The position numbers and the translations under genes are program-made. Positions 25,701 through 32,131 of a DNA stretch of 37,901 nucleotides are shown in pieces; within the stretch, counting starts at the first letter, position 1, and each line of letters opens with the position of its first letter. A model generated the notes under the pieces. It did no database searches, was not told where the DNA came from, and saw only the letters and a list, made by a program, of their open reading frames with translations. This stretch comes from JAKANM01 sp964356495. GTDB taxonomy: Bacteria > Patescibacteriota > Patescibacteriia > Magasanikbacterales > GWA2-37-8. Location of the stretch: positions 1 through 37,901 of the forward strand of contig CAYHHR010000006.1 in NCBI GenBank assembly GCA_964356495.1, given 5' to 3'.

Positions 25701-27011
25701 AAAACTCTGAATTGTCGTCTTGGTCAGACAAATACCACCGGAACAAATACCGCCCGCGCATTGGCTATTTGCGGTACAGGTGCCGCCAGCGCAGGTTCCA
25801 CAAGTAGCGCCGCCACAGTTAACTCCAGTTTCATCAGAATCTTTCACGCTATTGAAACAGTGTTGCGGCCGGAGAGTATAGAGACCGGTATCCGTGCCGC
25901 TCTGGCCGGAGTAATCAATACCGGTTGCGGTTACATTGTAATCATTGGGATTAATGAGGGCAGTATTCCATGAAATCACGACGTTGCCGGTCTTCTGACA
26001 CGTCGGCGAAGTGACGCTGCCGATAACCCAAGGCTGACCACCCGCGGGATTTGCAACTGTAAGTGAAACATTTTGGACACCATTGTCATCGGAATATGTA
26101 ATCTTGAACGGCTGAGTAATACCAATCTCAAGAGCGCTATTTTTAGGCGGAGCGAAAATAGAAATGGTCGGCGGAGTTCGATCAACCGCTTCGCCGCTCG
26201 TGAAATCCACAGTACCGCAACCAGCTCCCCTCAAACAGTTTAAAACCAAATTCGAATCGCTAACCGCTTTTATATTAGATGATCCCGTGAATACCACCGA
26301 GTAATCGAAATTGCTTTTCAAACAGTCATTCCTAAGGCTAGGACTACAAGAACCTTCAGGGACAAACAGCACAGTAGACTGATTGGCTCCATATTGCCAG
26401 GTGCCAGTGACAGTCGCGCCGCTGACTTTCTCATTTAATACAATGTTGCCGAAAATAGTGGCAAGCGTCACATTCTGATTGAAAACAATTGCTGGACTGA
26501 CATTGCGAACACAATATTGCCCGGACGGCGGCAAGGCCTGAACGTAAAATTCATTGAAGCCGTAACCGCCACCGCCACCTCCACCACCGCCGCCTCCGGC
26601 TCCCACGCCGGATCCGGTCGCTTCGACAAGTTTGCTAATGACAAAGCTGGTAATGGCATAAGATGAAAGAATGATCGTGAGACCGATCACGCCGTTGATA
26701 AGAATTTTCTTGCCCTGACTGATTTTTTGGTCATCACCGCCCGCAGTCATAAAAACAAACCCGCCATAAATCACAAGTACAAGTGCTATAATCCCAAGGA
26801 GTCCTAGCGCCACCCGAATAATCCGCGCGATAACTACTCTAATATCAGTAGAGGCGAGTCCAATATTTTGCTGAACCTGCGAAGTCAAACCAAGATTTTC
26901 CGGAGTGACGGCCTGCGCCTGAACGGCCGGGGCAGTGAACACAAATAATGTCCCTGCTAATAGTATGGGGATGATAATCGATTTTAAAATTTTTAAAACT
27001 CTCCTACGCAC
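16731..27011 (-). CDS. Giant surface protein: VirB2-like membrane module, TIG, Cys-rich repeats, pilin-like segment, NHL propeller
   Basis: 3426 residues. A signal-like segment (1-32) and a TrbC/VirB2-like two-helix module (about 38-130) are followed by a poly-Gly linker. Then come Ig-like domains; a short Cys-rich C.NSVKDSDETGVNCGG unit; about four TIG/IPT domains (roughly 430-840); SbsA-type Ig-like domains; four CGNG/CGDG..GE.CD units (about 1410-1630); more Ig-like domains; a pseudopilin-like segment (RITDLKSIDVLLQSY, about 2407-2457); four more Cys-rich units (about 2590-2840); six NHL repeats (about 2920-3190); and a final beta region with a hydrophobic C-terminus. Probable adhesion or cell-contact role (inference). 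The start is GTG at 27011, 4 nt after the upstream stop. One uninterrupted frame of 10.3 kb argues for function. Confidence 0.85.
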   Translation of the reverse strand: MRRRVLKILKSIIIPILLAGTLFVFTAPAVQAQAVTPENLGLTSQVQQNIGLASTDIRVVIARIIRVALGLLGIIALVLVIYGGFVFMTAGGDDQKISQGKKILINGVIGLTIILSSYAITSFVISKLVEATGSGVGAGGGGGGGGGGGYGFNEFYVQALPPSGQYCVRNVSPAIVFNQNVTLATIFGNIVLNEKVSGATVTGTWQYGANQSTVLFVPEGSCSPSLRNDCLKSNFDYSVVFTGSSNIKAVSDSNLVLNCLRGAGCGTVDFTSGEAVDRTPPTISIFAPPKNSALEIGITQPFKITYSDDNGVQNVSLTVANPAGGQPWVIGSVTSPTCQKTGNVVISWNTALINPNDYNVTATGIDYSGQSGTDTGLYTLRPQHCFNSVKDSDETGVNCGGATCGTCAGGTCTANSQCAGGICSGGICLTKTTIQSFSPPSGAPGTFVSIFGQYFGTTSGHVYFGKNSAPSVSSSDWVEAFPPLSCGAFSYWNNNQIIIQAPTGTAVSTPIKVVTAPRDNGSGTLAVETDLTSAHGLANFQITTTTRPGICMLIPDNGAPGDLVSVDGKNFGLISLASDGVFFDAQKALVLTSGSGLVGWTDSLISVATPGILAGHLSVHVSKNGFESNKVEYTVNPVNGGTYPTISSVAPNSGPAGQYITISGKNFGSSQGTVLFYKSPSDVAPFPLVGNLSFPSVCQANLWSDSQVIVKAPDATQSGQVYVIKVKTVDTKTSLYDTNQVFTGASGSPSPGICSISPGGGPIPLSIGQKVDIYGENFAVGSSSPYFWGINATDPGSMVGRSLAVVDGLSTNNHLIVTPNSATITGQVSVFRTTDSKMSNPVNFNVADCTVAGNTCAGGYQCCSSGGDKGSCILGTGVCADTTRFSGYLWRFSTKGIPQPPAVVERCDGTTERIVNPLLPSPSPSVQWDNNPADDSHNVCNSALVTIEFSSSLDHDTVKSSSVKVNSCDSISTTTPVNICRNPQPVVLTAASYSLQTATNNHDYLQLKATSPWLKDGIYQVSLSSTIASVKADPTDPILTLVPSKPCGDGTAYCFAFQGGGQDCQLRSVVVTPYNFLTSLLESPMQSQVDISNRAPVIYRGLGLSTQKCIMLDTSGFDWEWSSRSTAYADIFGVKTGREVKVSSLANTVGIGLTDNSVLIQAQATTSTITKTGISPLTINLSDPKVIDWWPKCFEACNNAEVGVRFNLALSTRNLVPFSPGTIQLWKCLDENCLSKQLVSFAAAPPALGVMPNIINIANMGIGPDLLAADTIYEVTVSNASTTPTTSLNNIWVRSSSTDPASFGKPFNDQFTWRFHTKKNTCAVSRVAVDPANFTALNITDRAVFGAQPFSAPDSCSVNGQKLNPWKLNWVWSSSSTSVATIESFSTRGYNPACTTGCILRGSSIPSSVTTNLTGICGNGKIEAGEDCDGPNLGAGCGLDCRFSGPPTTTRNPGSSPVFNSASSSASVCGNGLVGIGEDCDLGIAANVNVSTSSLSCSSICTHLGTKLSSKWCFDHKVDTGGFALTDYNLACTNAVSRCGDGVQSPDEDVNCDLGSVTPFTHAAFCNDFCLYNTSTVPYRKCAPNTEGCDKNGQFLGSSLSYSTSTSVCGDGVAGKGEETSCESNLIITHSALLDPWALAIGVGVGTGTGTPPAQVSVIGAVTQFGATSFSGSGKFTIPCGYEKDSDCAAYGDNFGVGADSCCYAKPTIASKTPLGPDVCLNTAIQVDFNGVINQAPLTTSSIYIARGEVGSCATGESNVTALFLSSNTEIHAETWFARLLQPIKKFFVWLFGYEAEAASPPAPDHWCVGSDSGEVTVDKTGASTSRVRVSITKPLSPNTPYTIILTDAIKNTAGVSIGRNTGNKYFSYQFNTGSTLCEITGATMTPSSWYFSSVGERVSLMAAAISSNGPIQPLPGVYDWDYDWKPTSNPYVILPASSQSSVAVTAKNQNGELDVSALVNISTNTITATTGTVASASARLTVLLCQHPWPIKKSLGPKQIFPYSDSKGNIDGFDNVGRINFDGSAIPASDAGVGDGYFNFSTYYCADNGSNLTTADDWPYLHPVVQASSSSLKIAHGSCEVTGDVCDKDADCAQTITLVNGSFEVPVISVNGGVNAASTSWQTNSINNKIKFLSNGTSDGAGNTINADSGNQLIELDANSVYQDFATVPGTTFGWELAHRGWAGTEKMQVSIGAPGGALVNQTIGGITDGKGAWGNHAGVYTVPAGQYQTRISLDSSVVGNLVDGVKLGLHSLSCFVNSPVKRFLFTNDKNSDAIGIQIFRNPKHLSPMEWYGAGRSTGGMGFGGTVQSTNIAGYRAVTDGNNIYVGGLNYSPNPANPRENNLYDVIYLFSVDTTASADTKHVFEDLIKNLHFNTNLTNNSGYCGPNITSPLYRDKCSNDLDCPANAPVCSAQISKLQRDYQRITDLKSIDVLLQSYRLQSGSYPNLTAGTYIPGQTISTWPSWSALGSAVGAALPIDPVNKLGKRGTCTFDPSTVCTFDSDCPHDTCLLHDATTGWSTANARYSFACSPSSSAYRYAYSTSTGYRVFSHFEDPGIVVSNLNNFVNGFNFSDISLFPGIYAWNNSYGICDGATVFSSNPSTCGNGIVEVGEHCDANPDPSVVVKYDKTTCTATGNATVTTCGKKTSANPCRWGAPATVTCRSLSACGNGAVEYGETCDSGAPRNDPTDCTAAYKSSAPANNCTYCVAATCQKATKTGLYCGDNVTSTAFGEVCDQGAQNGTACTPIYDNSCQYCNSTCTSLTTVPKTIWCGDGIVNGTEDCDGSNVACTSGGLDGLKYCNNSTCRWAVSGGPCEGKTGLSWTVTDDSNSNSGFKLTGNNLNGNTQVVGTGAAASVVLVFKPSPSLVQTDDSITTPSVAFPTGGFNSSGSAKSLTQVNGAGAAASVRLGSVYTASSAWVTDGNVPFYSPQGIISDSAGNIYVEDSGNGRVVKFDPSGNPILKFGSSGTGPGQLSIPTGIVLDSAGNIYVADSNNNRVEVFDSAGTYLFQIGTGASGNGDYDIVDPRGIAIDSVGNIYVSEVGNNRIHKFNYRGAYISQFGSYGTGVGQFLGPMGMVIDSADNLYVVDYKNSRVQKFNSSGRWLADIGSGYLQGPMGVALDSAGNIYVAGGKNPNIVYFDPSGSYISQFGVSGSLLGQFNLPTAVALDPAGVLYVADADNNRIQLLTPKLAGAGAYTSYFDSGIANTVWSSFSINKGSTAGVNQGSIRVRVISSASNTIVPTFSGAGNCDQSIAYDGYSPRVDISSCSGSGRYLWYKATLTLGATTLVNGPLLNAATAVPIINNYLSVGRYTSGPINVGPSVTAWGPISWTSTLTTGQGISVLVKSANNSSMTGASIWCAAANGGAAPPCLRAGDKYLQFDASLMNGSNLQLTPSLDDLTVSFSGFTLASIISKTFAYLFKILMSFL
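17450..18240 (-). repeat. Six tandem NHL-repeat units inside the giant gene
   Basis: Each unit is about 130 bp and reads like P.GI..DSAGNIYVADS.NNR and then V..F...G. Six units would close one six-bladed beta-propeller. DNA similarity between units is visible (recurring TTGCCGGCGGAGTC-type stretches), so they probably arose by duplication. Confidence 0.85.
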
Positions 27012-27015
27012 ACTG

Positions 27016-29004
27016 TTACAGATTTAAACTATTAAAACAACCTTGGCTGTTGGTAGACGTCGCCGCGCCATTACAGCAAAAAGGATTCACCGCATCGACC
27101 GCGCAACAGTTGGTTGGACTGGCTGACGGATCACAAACCACGGACGAATTTGAAATCGGAGCGAGACCATTGGGACCTTTGCCGGGGTAAAGACAATTAA
27201 AATGAATATCCTCCACTCTTGAATCAACGATGGGGTAATAATAAATACGAGTGTCGCTCGAAGAGAATGGACAATGACTCATGACGACATTTGTGGTGCC
27301 ATCAAGATTTCCACTGACTCTCGGACTGCGGCACGGCGGATCGATAGTGGTAGTGCTGATGCCGATGCCAATATTATAGATGGACTCGATCAGCATGCGT
27401 TTGCTAAATACCATACTCCATTCATCCGAAGGAGCGACAAAAGTCGCATCCGGGCCGGGCGTAGTTTTGTTTATGAATGGCGGAGTGAGATCCAGCTGAT
27501 TTGAAAGGGTAAAACTCCAGAAATAATTATCGGGGCGCTCCTGATTCGGAAATACCGCTCCCGTACTAGTCACAACCTCAACCTTGCCATTATTATTGCC
27601 GTCGAGCGCGTTGCCGGAAGCGTCCATCACGCCGGATAAAGGCATAGCCTCAAATGAAGTGCCGCTAAATGTCTTCCCCGCCCGAAGCAATAGCTCATAA
27701 CCATCGCTCGAACCGACAACGGGCATGCAGTAAACATTTCCGCCGCAAGCATTTTTCCCGCAAAGGATCGATGGAGAAAATTCCAGCGTCTGGTAATTAT
27801 TTACGAGGCGAAAGGCACCCTCCGGAATTGGGCTATTGCTTACTTTTTGGAAAACCGCGTTACCCTTTAAAATATAGGCATTCGAATCAACGCCCGTACC
27901 GGCTGCGAACGCGCCTTGCAAGGTCGAAGGATCCATGGCTTTATCAAAAGTAATTTGAATGGCGGTATTTCTTGCTTCAGTGGAATTCCTCCCAGGGAAA
28001 ACGTCCCTCACGTGGGGCGGAGTGACATCGAGCTTGGTGTCGGTGATAAAATTCCAAGTGTAGAAATCACGACCGGTCGGAAAGCCCGCGAAAACAGATG
28101 GGTTGTTATTGGCCGGATCGTCGGTTAGCACGCCTTTGCCGATGCGAACAGTATAAGAAATTTTGACGGTATCAGAACCAAGATAATCAAAAGGGCGAAT
28201 AACTACAGTATAAACTTTACCATTTTCATAACTTGCGATCACACTTGCGCCGCGAATCAGAGCGCCCGTGTCACTCTGTTTGATATCAACATGATCGGTG
28301 CTGGTGGCGAGCTGATCACAGTCGGTCTCCCAGTTAAAGGTCGAGAGTCCGACATTTTGACAATCGCCATAGATACCGTCACGATTACTATCGATAATAA
28401 AGCTGGACGAGGTGACAGCCGGCCGAAAGGTGATGATAATTTTGGTGTTGCGCGGCACGTCCTTCTGATCCCTAGCCGGATAGTGATCTCTAATCACCGT
28501 GCCAAGACTGCCGCTGCCATAAAAATTCATTTCACCGGTTGACACTCCCACCCCCGCTCCACCCGACTCGCCCTGACCATAACCAAGCATCCGCATAATA
28601 AATGACGTGATCCCATAGGCGGAAAGAATAATCGCGAGGCCAATCACGCCATTGATCATCAAGCCTTTCGCGGAAGCGATTTTTTGTTCATTACCGCCCG
28701 AAGTCATCCACTGAAATCCGGCGTACAGCACGATCACAAGAAATATTATACCGAGGAAGCCAAGCGCGACTCTGATAATCTGCGCGATAATCACTCGTAT
28801 GTCGGTGGAAGCGAGACCGATATTTTGTTGGACTTCAGAAGTGAGCCCGAGACTGACCGGCGTCGCCGGAGTTTGGGCTAGCGCCACCCGGACCAACCCG
28901 AAAGAAAACAGCCCAAAAATAAAAATCGCCATTAACAAAAACATTGGCCTAATGGCGGCTTTTATTTTACGACTTTCTTTTGTACCTAGTATCCATTGAA
29001 GCAT
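27016..29004 (-). CDS. Surface protein with VirB2-like membrane module and SbsA-type Ig-like domains
   Basis: 662 residues. A signal/membrane segment (about 20-44, ending ALAQ) and a two-helix TrbC/VirB2-like module (LGLTSEVQQNIGLASTDIRV then two membrane spans) closely match the start of the giant protein. A Gly/Ser linker leads to Ig-like domains with DVPRNTKIIITF and NTAIQITFDKAM motifs, typical of SbsA-type Ig-like repeats. The C-terminus is short and Cys-rich (NCCAVDAVNPFCCNG) and ends abruptly, as if a longer Cys-rich region had been lost. It sits directly upstream of the giant gene (4-nt spacing), so the two likely form an operon from tandem duplication. An SD-like GGAGGA lies about 17 nt before the ATG, rather far. 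Confidence 0.82.
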   Translation of the reverse strand: MLQWILGTKESRKIKAAIRPMFLLMAIFIFGLFSFGLVRVALAQTPATPVSLGLTSEVQQNIGLASTDIRVIIAQIIRVALGFLGIIFLVIVLYAGFQWMTSGGNEQKIASAKGLMINGVIGLAIILSAYGITSFIMRMLGYGQGESGGAGVGVSTGEMNFYGSGSLGTVIRDHYPARDQKDVPRNTKIIITFRPAVTSSSFIIDSNRDGIYGDCQNVGLSTFNWETDCDQLATSTDHVDIKQSDTGALIRGASVIASYENGKVYTVVIRPFDYLGSDTVKISYTVRIGKGVLTDDPANNNPSVFAGFPTGRDFYTWNFITDTKLDVTPPHVRDVFPGRNSTEARNTAIQITFDKAMDPSTLQGAFAAGTGVDSNAYILKGNAVFQKVSNSPIPEGAFRLVNNYQTLEFSPSILCGKNACGGNVYCMPVVGSSDGYELLLRAGKTFSGTSFEAMPLSGVMDASGNALDGNNNGKVEVVTSTGAVFPNQERPDNYFWSFTLSNQLDLTPPFINKTTPGPDATFVAPSDEWSMVFSKRMLIESIYNIGIGISTTTIDPPCRSPRVSGNLDGTTNVVMSHCPFSSSDTRIYYYPIVDSRVEDIHFNCLYPGKGPNGLAPISNSSVVCDPSASPTNCCAVDAVNPFCCNGAATSTNSQGCFNSLNL

Positions 29005-29066
29005 GGGACAATGGAAAAAATAAATCCTCCGTCGCGATTTTGATCAATGCCAAAATCGGGAAACTT

Positions 29067-29309
29067 TTATCGGAATTTCTTCTTCATCATTTCTTCTGGC
29101 AAGCGGCCAATTTTTTTGAGATAATCCAATTTATTCGCTACAGCGAGACGATGCAGGGCGCTTTTACGTCGCATATTTTTACTTTTTTGACCAACGTAAA
29201 ATTGCGTTTTTTTGACTTGCAACACTTTTCCTGATTGCTGCCAAATCTTTTTTACTCGCCTCATGTAGGCCTCAAACGATTCATTTTTCTTCCGTTTAAT
29301 ACCGGACAC
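29067..29309 (-). CDS. rpsU: Small ribosomal subunit protein bS21
   Basis: 80 residues. The core (NESFEAYMRRVKKIWQQSG then VLQVKKTQFYV) matches bS21, followed by a basic stretch and a C-terminal extension DYLKKIGRLPEE. I recall this extension from CPR homologues. bS21 sits near the 16S 3' end and aids Shine-Dalgarno pairing. The start is GTG at 29309, well supported by AAGGAGGTG seven nt upstream, the strongest ribosome site in the window. An ATG-less start in a ribosomal gene is notable. A -10 (29338-29343) and a palindrome lie just upstream. Confidence 0.88.
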   Translation of the reverse strand: MSGIKRKKNESFEAYMRRVKKIWQQSGKVLQVKKTQFYVGQKSKNMRRKSALHRLAVANKLDYLKKIGRLPEEMMKKKFR

Positions 29310-29337
29310 AGTTATACACCTCCTTCAAAAATTAAAA

Positions 29338-29366
29338 ATTATACCTTGTATTGATTATAATCAATT
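29338..29366 (-). promoter_or_regulatory. rpsU promoter with a 16-bp perfect palindrome over the -35 region
   Basis: TATAAT at 29343-29338 (minus strand). The -35 position is occupied by ATTGATTATAATCAAT (29350-29365), a perfect dyad with no spacer. The only -35-like hexamer, TTGATT, lies at 15 nt spacing. Placement suggests an operator for a dimeric regulator, but no partner is identified. Confidence 0.6.
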
Positions 29367-29387
29367 GCGGACGAAATGTCAAAGTCA

Positions 29388-30842
29388 TTATTTCTCGGCG
29401 CTAACTTTGCCCAATTTCTTCCTCAAGGTCGACTCGAGTTTCTTCTGATCGATGATCTCTTGCACGCCGGATTCCATATCGCGAATGATCAGCGTCTGAT
29501 CCTGCACTTCCTTCTGACCGAGAATCACGACATAAGGAACCTTTAAATTATTTGCAAGTTCAAGCTGAGCTTTCAGGGAATTTTTGAAGAAATTAAACGC
29601 CAACTGGAGACCGGTGCCGCGCATCTCGTTGATCAACCGAAGGGCAAGGCGTTTGGCCTCATCCCCGAGCTGAGCAAAGAACACATCGTATTTAATATCC
29701 TTGACCATGATTTTATTTTGTTCGGCCTGACGGCGTAGAGCGTTCACAGCCCGCTCGAGGCCAAGAGCGACTCCACAAGCCGGAGTAGGTTTGCCACCAA
29801 GCTCCTCGACGAGCAGGTCATAACGACCGCCGCCGCCGAGCGCCGCTTGCGCCGGAATAGAAGCCGCCGAATTTTGTTCGCCTTCCTTCCCTGTAGGGGC
29901 TCCTTCGGCGCTCTCTTCGAAAGCCGGATAAATTTCGAAAACAGTATGGGTATAATAATCCAATCCGCGCACCAGGCTCGGAGTCGGAACGTACGGAATA
30001 TTTAATTCATCAAGATATTCAAGAACTTTCATGAAATAATCCTTGGATTCCTCCTCCAGCCAATCCAAAATTTGCGGAGCGCCTTCTTTTACTTTCTGAC
30101 AACTCTCCTCCTTGCAGTCCAAAAGACGCAGAGGATTTTTGGCAATGCGGTTGCGGCAGTCCTCGCAGAGATAACTGCGCTTGTTGCGGTAGTAGCTGAC
30201 GAGTTCATTTACATAGCGCTCGCGCTCTTCGGGCGTGCCGATACTATTTATATGGATGACGACCGGCAAGCCGATATCTTTATAAAAACTATAAGCGATT
30301 AAAATAATTTCAGCGTCGGCAGCCGGATCCTTGATGCCGATCGTTTCAAAACCAGCCTGAAAAAACTCCCGATAACGGCCGCTCTGTGGACGATCATGCC
30401 TGAACATTGGACCCCAGTACCAAAGCTTAACCGGTTGCTGGTGGTTCCACATGCCATTTGAAATATAAGCGCGGGCAATAGAAGCGGTCGCTTCGGGACG
30501 AAGACAGACCTTGGTGCCATCGCGATCTTCAAAAGTATACATTTCTTTGTCGACTACATCAGTCCCCTTGCCAATGGAACGAATAAACAATCCCGCTTCC
30601 TCGAGTATCGGAGTCTCAATCTTGCCGAACTGATAAAAGTCCGCCAGATGTTCGGAGGTGCGATAAAAAGTCCGCCAATATTTGTCTTCGCGCGGCAAGA
30701 TATCGTGCATCCCGCGCAGAACGCTGTAGGCTTTCTTGGTACTCTTGGTATCCGAGGCGGCAACTTTCCCGCCCGCTTTCGGCGCGCTGGGTTTGGCGGG
30801 CTTTTTCGCTTTGGCTTTCGCGAAAGATTTTTTATTCATCAT
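29388..30842 (-). CDS. hisS: Histidyl-tRNA synthetase
   Basis: 484 residues from ATG at 30842 (the next codon is also ATG). The first 40 or so residues are Lys/Ala/Pro-rich low complexity; the class II core starts at VLRGMHDILP. Motif 2 FRHDRPQSGRYREFFQ, His-specific LVRGLDYYTHTVFEI and motif 3 CGVALGLERAVNAL are present, followed by the anticodon-binding domain. An extra loop SAEGAPTGKEGEQNSAAS separates the HisA motif from GGGGRYDLL and may be another repeat-derived insert. A longer frame to 30932 would run through the repeat and is rejected. lepB lies directly upstream, with the hairpin repeat between. Confidence 0.95.
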   Translation of the reverse strand: MMNKKSFAKAKAKKPAKPSAPKAGGKVAASDTKSTKKAYSVLRGMHDILPREDKYWRTFYRTSEHLADFYQFGKIETPILEEAGLFIRSIGKGTDVVDKEMYTFEDRDGTKVCLRPEATASIARAYISNGMWNHQQPVKLWYWGPMFRHDRPQSGRYREFFQAGFETIGIKDPAADAEIILIAYSFYKDIGLPVVIHINSIGTPEERERYVNELVSYYRNKRSYLCEDCRNRIAKNPLRLLDCKEESCQKVKEGAPQILDWLEEESKDYFMKVLEYLDELNIPYVPTPSLVRGLDYYTHTVFEIYPAFEESAEGAPTGKEGEQNSAASIPAQAALGGGGRYDLLVEELGGKPTPACGVALGLERAVNALRRQAEQNKIMVKDIKYDVFFAQLGDEAKRLALRLINEMRGTGLQLAFNFFKNSLKAQLELANNLKVPYVVILGQKEVQDQTLIIRDMESGVQEIIDQKKLESTLRKKLGKVSAEK

Positions 30843-30925
30843 ATTCGAAATAAGTGAGAGAATTAAATTAAATGTTTTTAATTTAATTCCGAGCGAATGA
30901 GAATATATGTGGCGAAGCCCATATA
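30840..30925 (-). repeat. Dispersed hairpin repeat abutting the hisS start, copy 2
   Basis: Ends match the murB copy (CATATTCGAAATAAGTGAG; CGAATGAGAATATATGTGGC). The central hairpin here is GAATTAAATTAAA/TTTTAATTTAATTC, different in sequence from copy 1 but with paired arms, so structure is kept while sequence changes. Confidence 0.75.
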
Positions 30926-30935
30926 AAGTCAACGG

Positions 30936-31553
30936 TTAATTATTTACATTTCCAAATTCCGGCGCGCTAAATTTCTCGATGCGCGTAAACGGCCAACCGC
31001 GAAAAAATGCCCGTCCGACGATAAGATCTTTTTTTATTGAACCGAAGCGGCGGGAATCAAAACTGTTGGGACGATTATCACCCAGCACAAAATAATCATC
31101 CGAACCGAGCGTGACAATCTGATTATCGCCGGCAGTCTGGAGATCTTTCGACAGATATGATTCATTCAAAACTACTCCTTCCGGATTACTGATGCTATAA
31201 ATCGTGACGTGACCGTCTGCCACCTTGATCCTTTCACCCGGAAGACCAATTATTCTTTTCAGAAAATATTCCTGGATGTTGTTCGGATATTTGAAAACGA
31301 TTACTTCGCCGCGTTGGGGCACTCGCAAACGGTAAGACAGTTCATCGACGATCAGATACTCATGGTCCAAAAAGTTCGGCTCCATCGACGCGCCTTTGAC
31401 ATAGAACGGTTTGAACAAAAAATATCGTATGAGCGCGATCGTGACACCTGCGAGGACGATAACTTTGATAAGCTCAAACAAAAATGATGCCGCGATTCGG
31501 AGGCGTGAAGGAGGCGAAACCGGCGCGTTGAAGTCGAATTGTTCGTCAGACAT
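30936..31553 (-). CDS. lepB: Signal peptidase I
   Basis: 205 residues from ATG at 31553. One N-terminal membrane helix (LFELIKVIVLAGVTIALIRYFLF), then the catalytic Ser in VKGASMEPN (Ser56) and Lys in YFLKRIIGLPGE (Lys99), and the GDNRPNSFDSR box E motif. It cleaves signal peptides from exported proteins, such as the surface proteins encoded upstream. Own promoter at 31590-31618. Confidence 0.95.
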   Translation of the reverse strand: MSDEQFDFNAPVSPPSRLRIAASFLFELIKVIVLAGVTIALIRYFLFKPFYVKGASMEPNFLDHEYLIVDELSYRLRVPQRGEVIVFKYPNNIQEYFLKRIIGLPGERIKVADGHVTIYSISNPEGVVLNESYLSKDLQTAGDNQIVTLGSDDYFVLGDNRPNSFDSRRFGSIKKDLIVGRAFFRGWPFTRIEKFSAPEFGNVNN

Positions 31554-31589
31554 AAGCAAATTTAATAAAAAAGTCCCTTATGAAACCCT

Positions 31590-31618
31590 ATATTACTCCA
31601 TTTTTTAGCTCTTGGCAA
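31590..31618 (-). promoter_or_regulatory. Promoter of lepB
   Basis: TTGCCA (31618-31613), 17-nt spacer, TAATAT (31595-31590) on the minus strand, about 37 nt before the ATG at 31553. Confidence 0.65.
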
Positions 31619-31630
31619 TACCTGAAAATG

Positions 31631-31667
31631 ATAAATAATAAAGGAGCGGACGGTGCCGCTCCCTTTT
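31631..31667 (-). terminator. Rho-independent terminator of the orphan gene
   Basis: Stem GGAGCGG/CCGCTCC (31643-31649 with 31656-31662), 6-nt loop, followed on the minus strand by TTTATTATTT. The A-rich/T-rich flanks on both sides would allow some bidirectional use. Confidence 0.8.
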
Positions 31668-31679
31668 GATCGTCTAGCG

Positions 31680-32051
31680 CTAGCCAGGCGATACCACGCG
31701 CGAAAGAGCAAGACAGAACACGCGCAGTTCCTTCAGATCTTCCTCGGGCATGCGATACGTGTTCCTCAGCTTCTGAACGATGAGCTTGGTCCTCGCCTCC
31801 AACCCGGAAACCGTCGTCGGAGCAACCAACTGACGCGTCGCGTCCCCGAAAGTCCTGGAGAGGATGTCGAGACGGACATGATCAAACTTTTGGCCGAGGC
31901 TCACCCACGAATCAATTTCCTTCGCCACTTCCAACATCCCATGCCGGCTGACCGGCGGGACATTGAGATCATTTGCAAGATCTTCAAGCTCCATAGCCGC
32001 GAGCGAGGCGAGTGAAGCGACTTCAAACAACGAATTTTGGACAAAACTCAT
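31680..32051 (-). CDS. Orphan small protein, unknown function
   Basis: 123 residues, no family recognised. Mostly helical in appearance, with an Ala/Leu-rich start (FEVASLASLAAMELEDLAND) and no signal peptide or membrane span. It has a clear Shine-Dalgarno GGAGG 7 nt before the ATG, and its own terminator downstream. It is codon-rich in G/C third positions compared with neighbours such as dinD. A candidate structured RNA diverges from it on the other strand. Confidence 0.72.
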   Translation of the reverse strand: MSFVQNSLFEVASLASLAAMELEDLANDLNVPPVSRHGMLEVAKEIDSWVSLGQKFDHVRLDILSRTFGDATRQLVAPTTVSGLEARTKLIVQKLRNTYRMPEEDLKELRVFCLALSRVVSPG

Positions 32052-32096
32052 GGTCCTGCCTCCAGTTGTTTATACCGGACAGAACCCTACCATACT

Positions 32097-32125
32097 TTGA
32101 CAAAACCTGCAAGATGTGGCATAAT
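32097..32125 (+). promoter_or_regulatory. Strong promoter of the candidate ncRNA
   Basis: TTGACA (32097-32102), 17-nt spacer, CATAAT (32120-32125). One of only two perfect -35 hexamers noted in the window, and it points into a gap without a good ORF. Confidence 0.75.
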
Positions 32126-32131
32126 AAAGGG

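Noticed and set aside
30843..30932. Longer HisRS with 30 extra N-terminal residues
   Set aside because: These codons come from the dispersed hairpin repeat, not from the synthetase.
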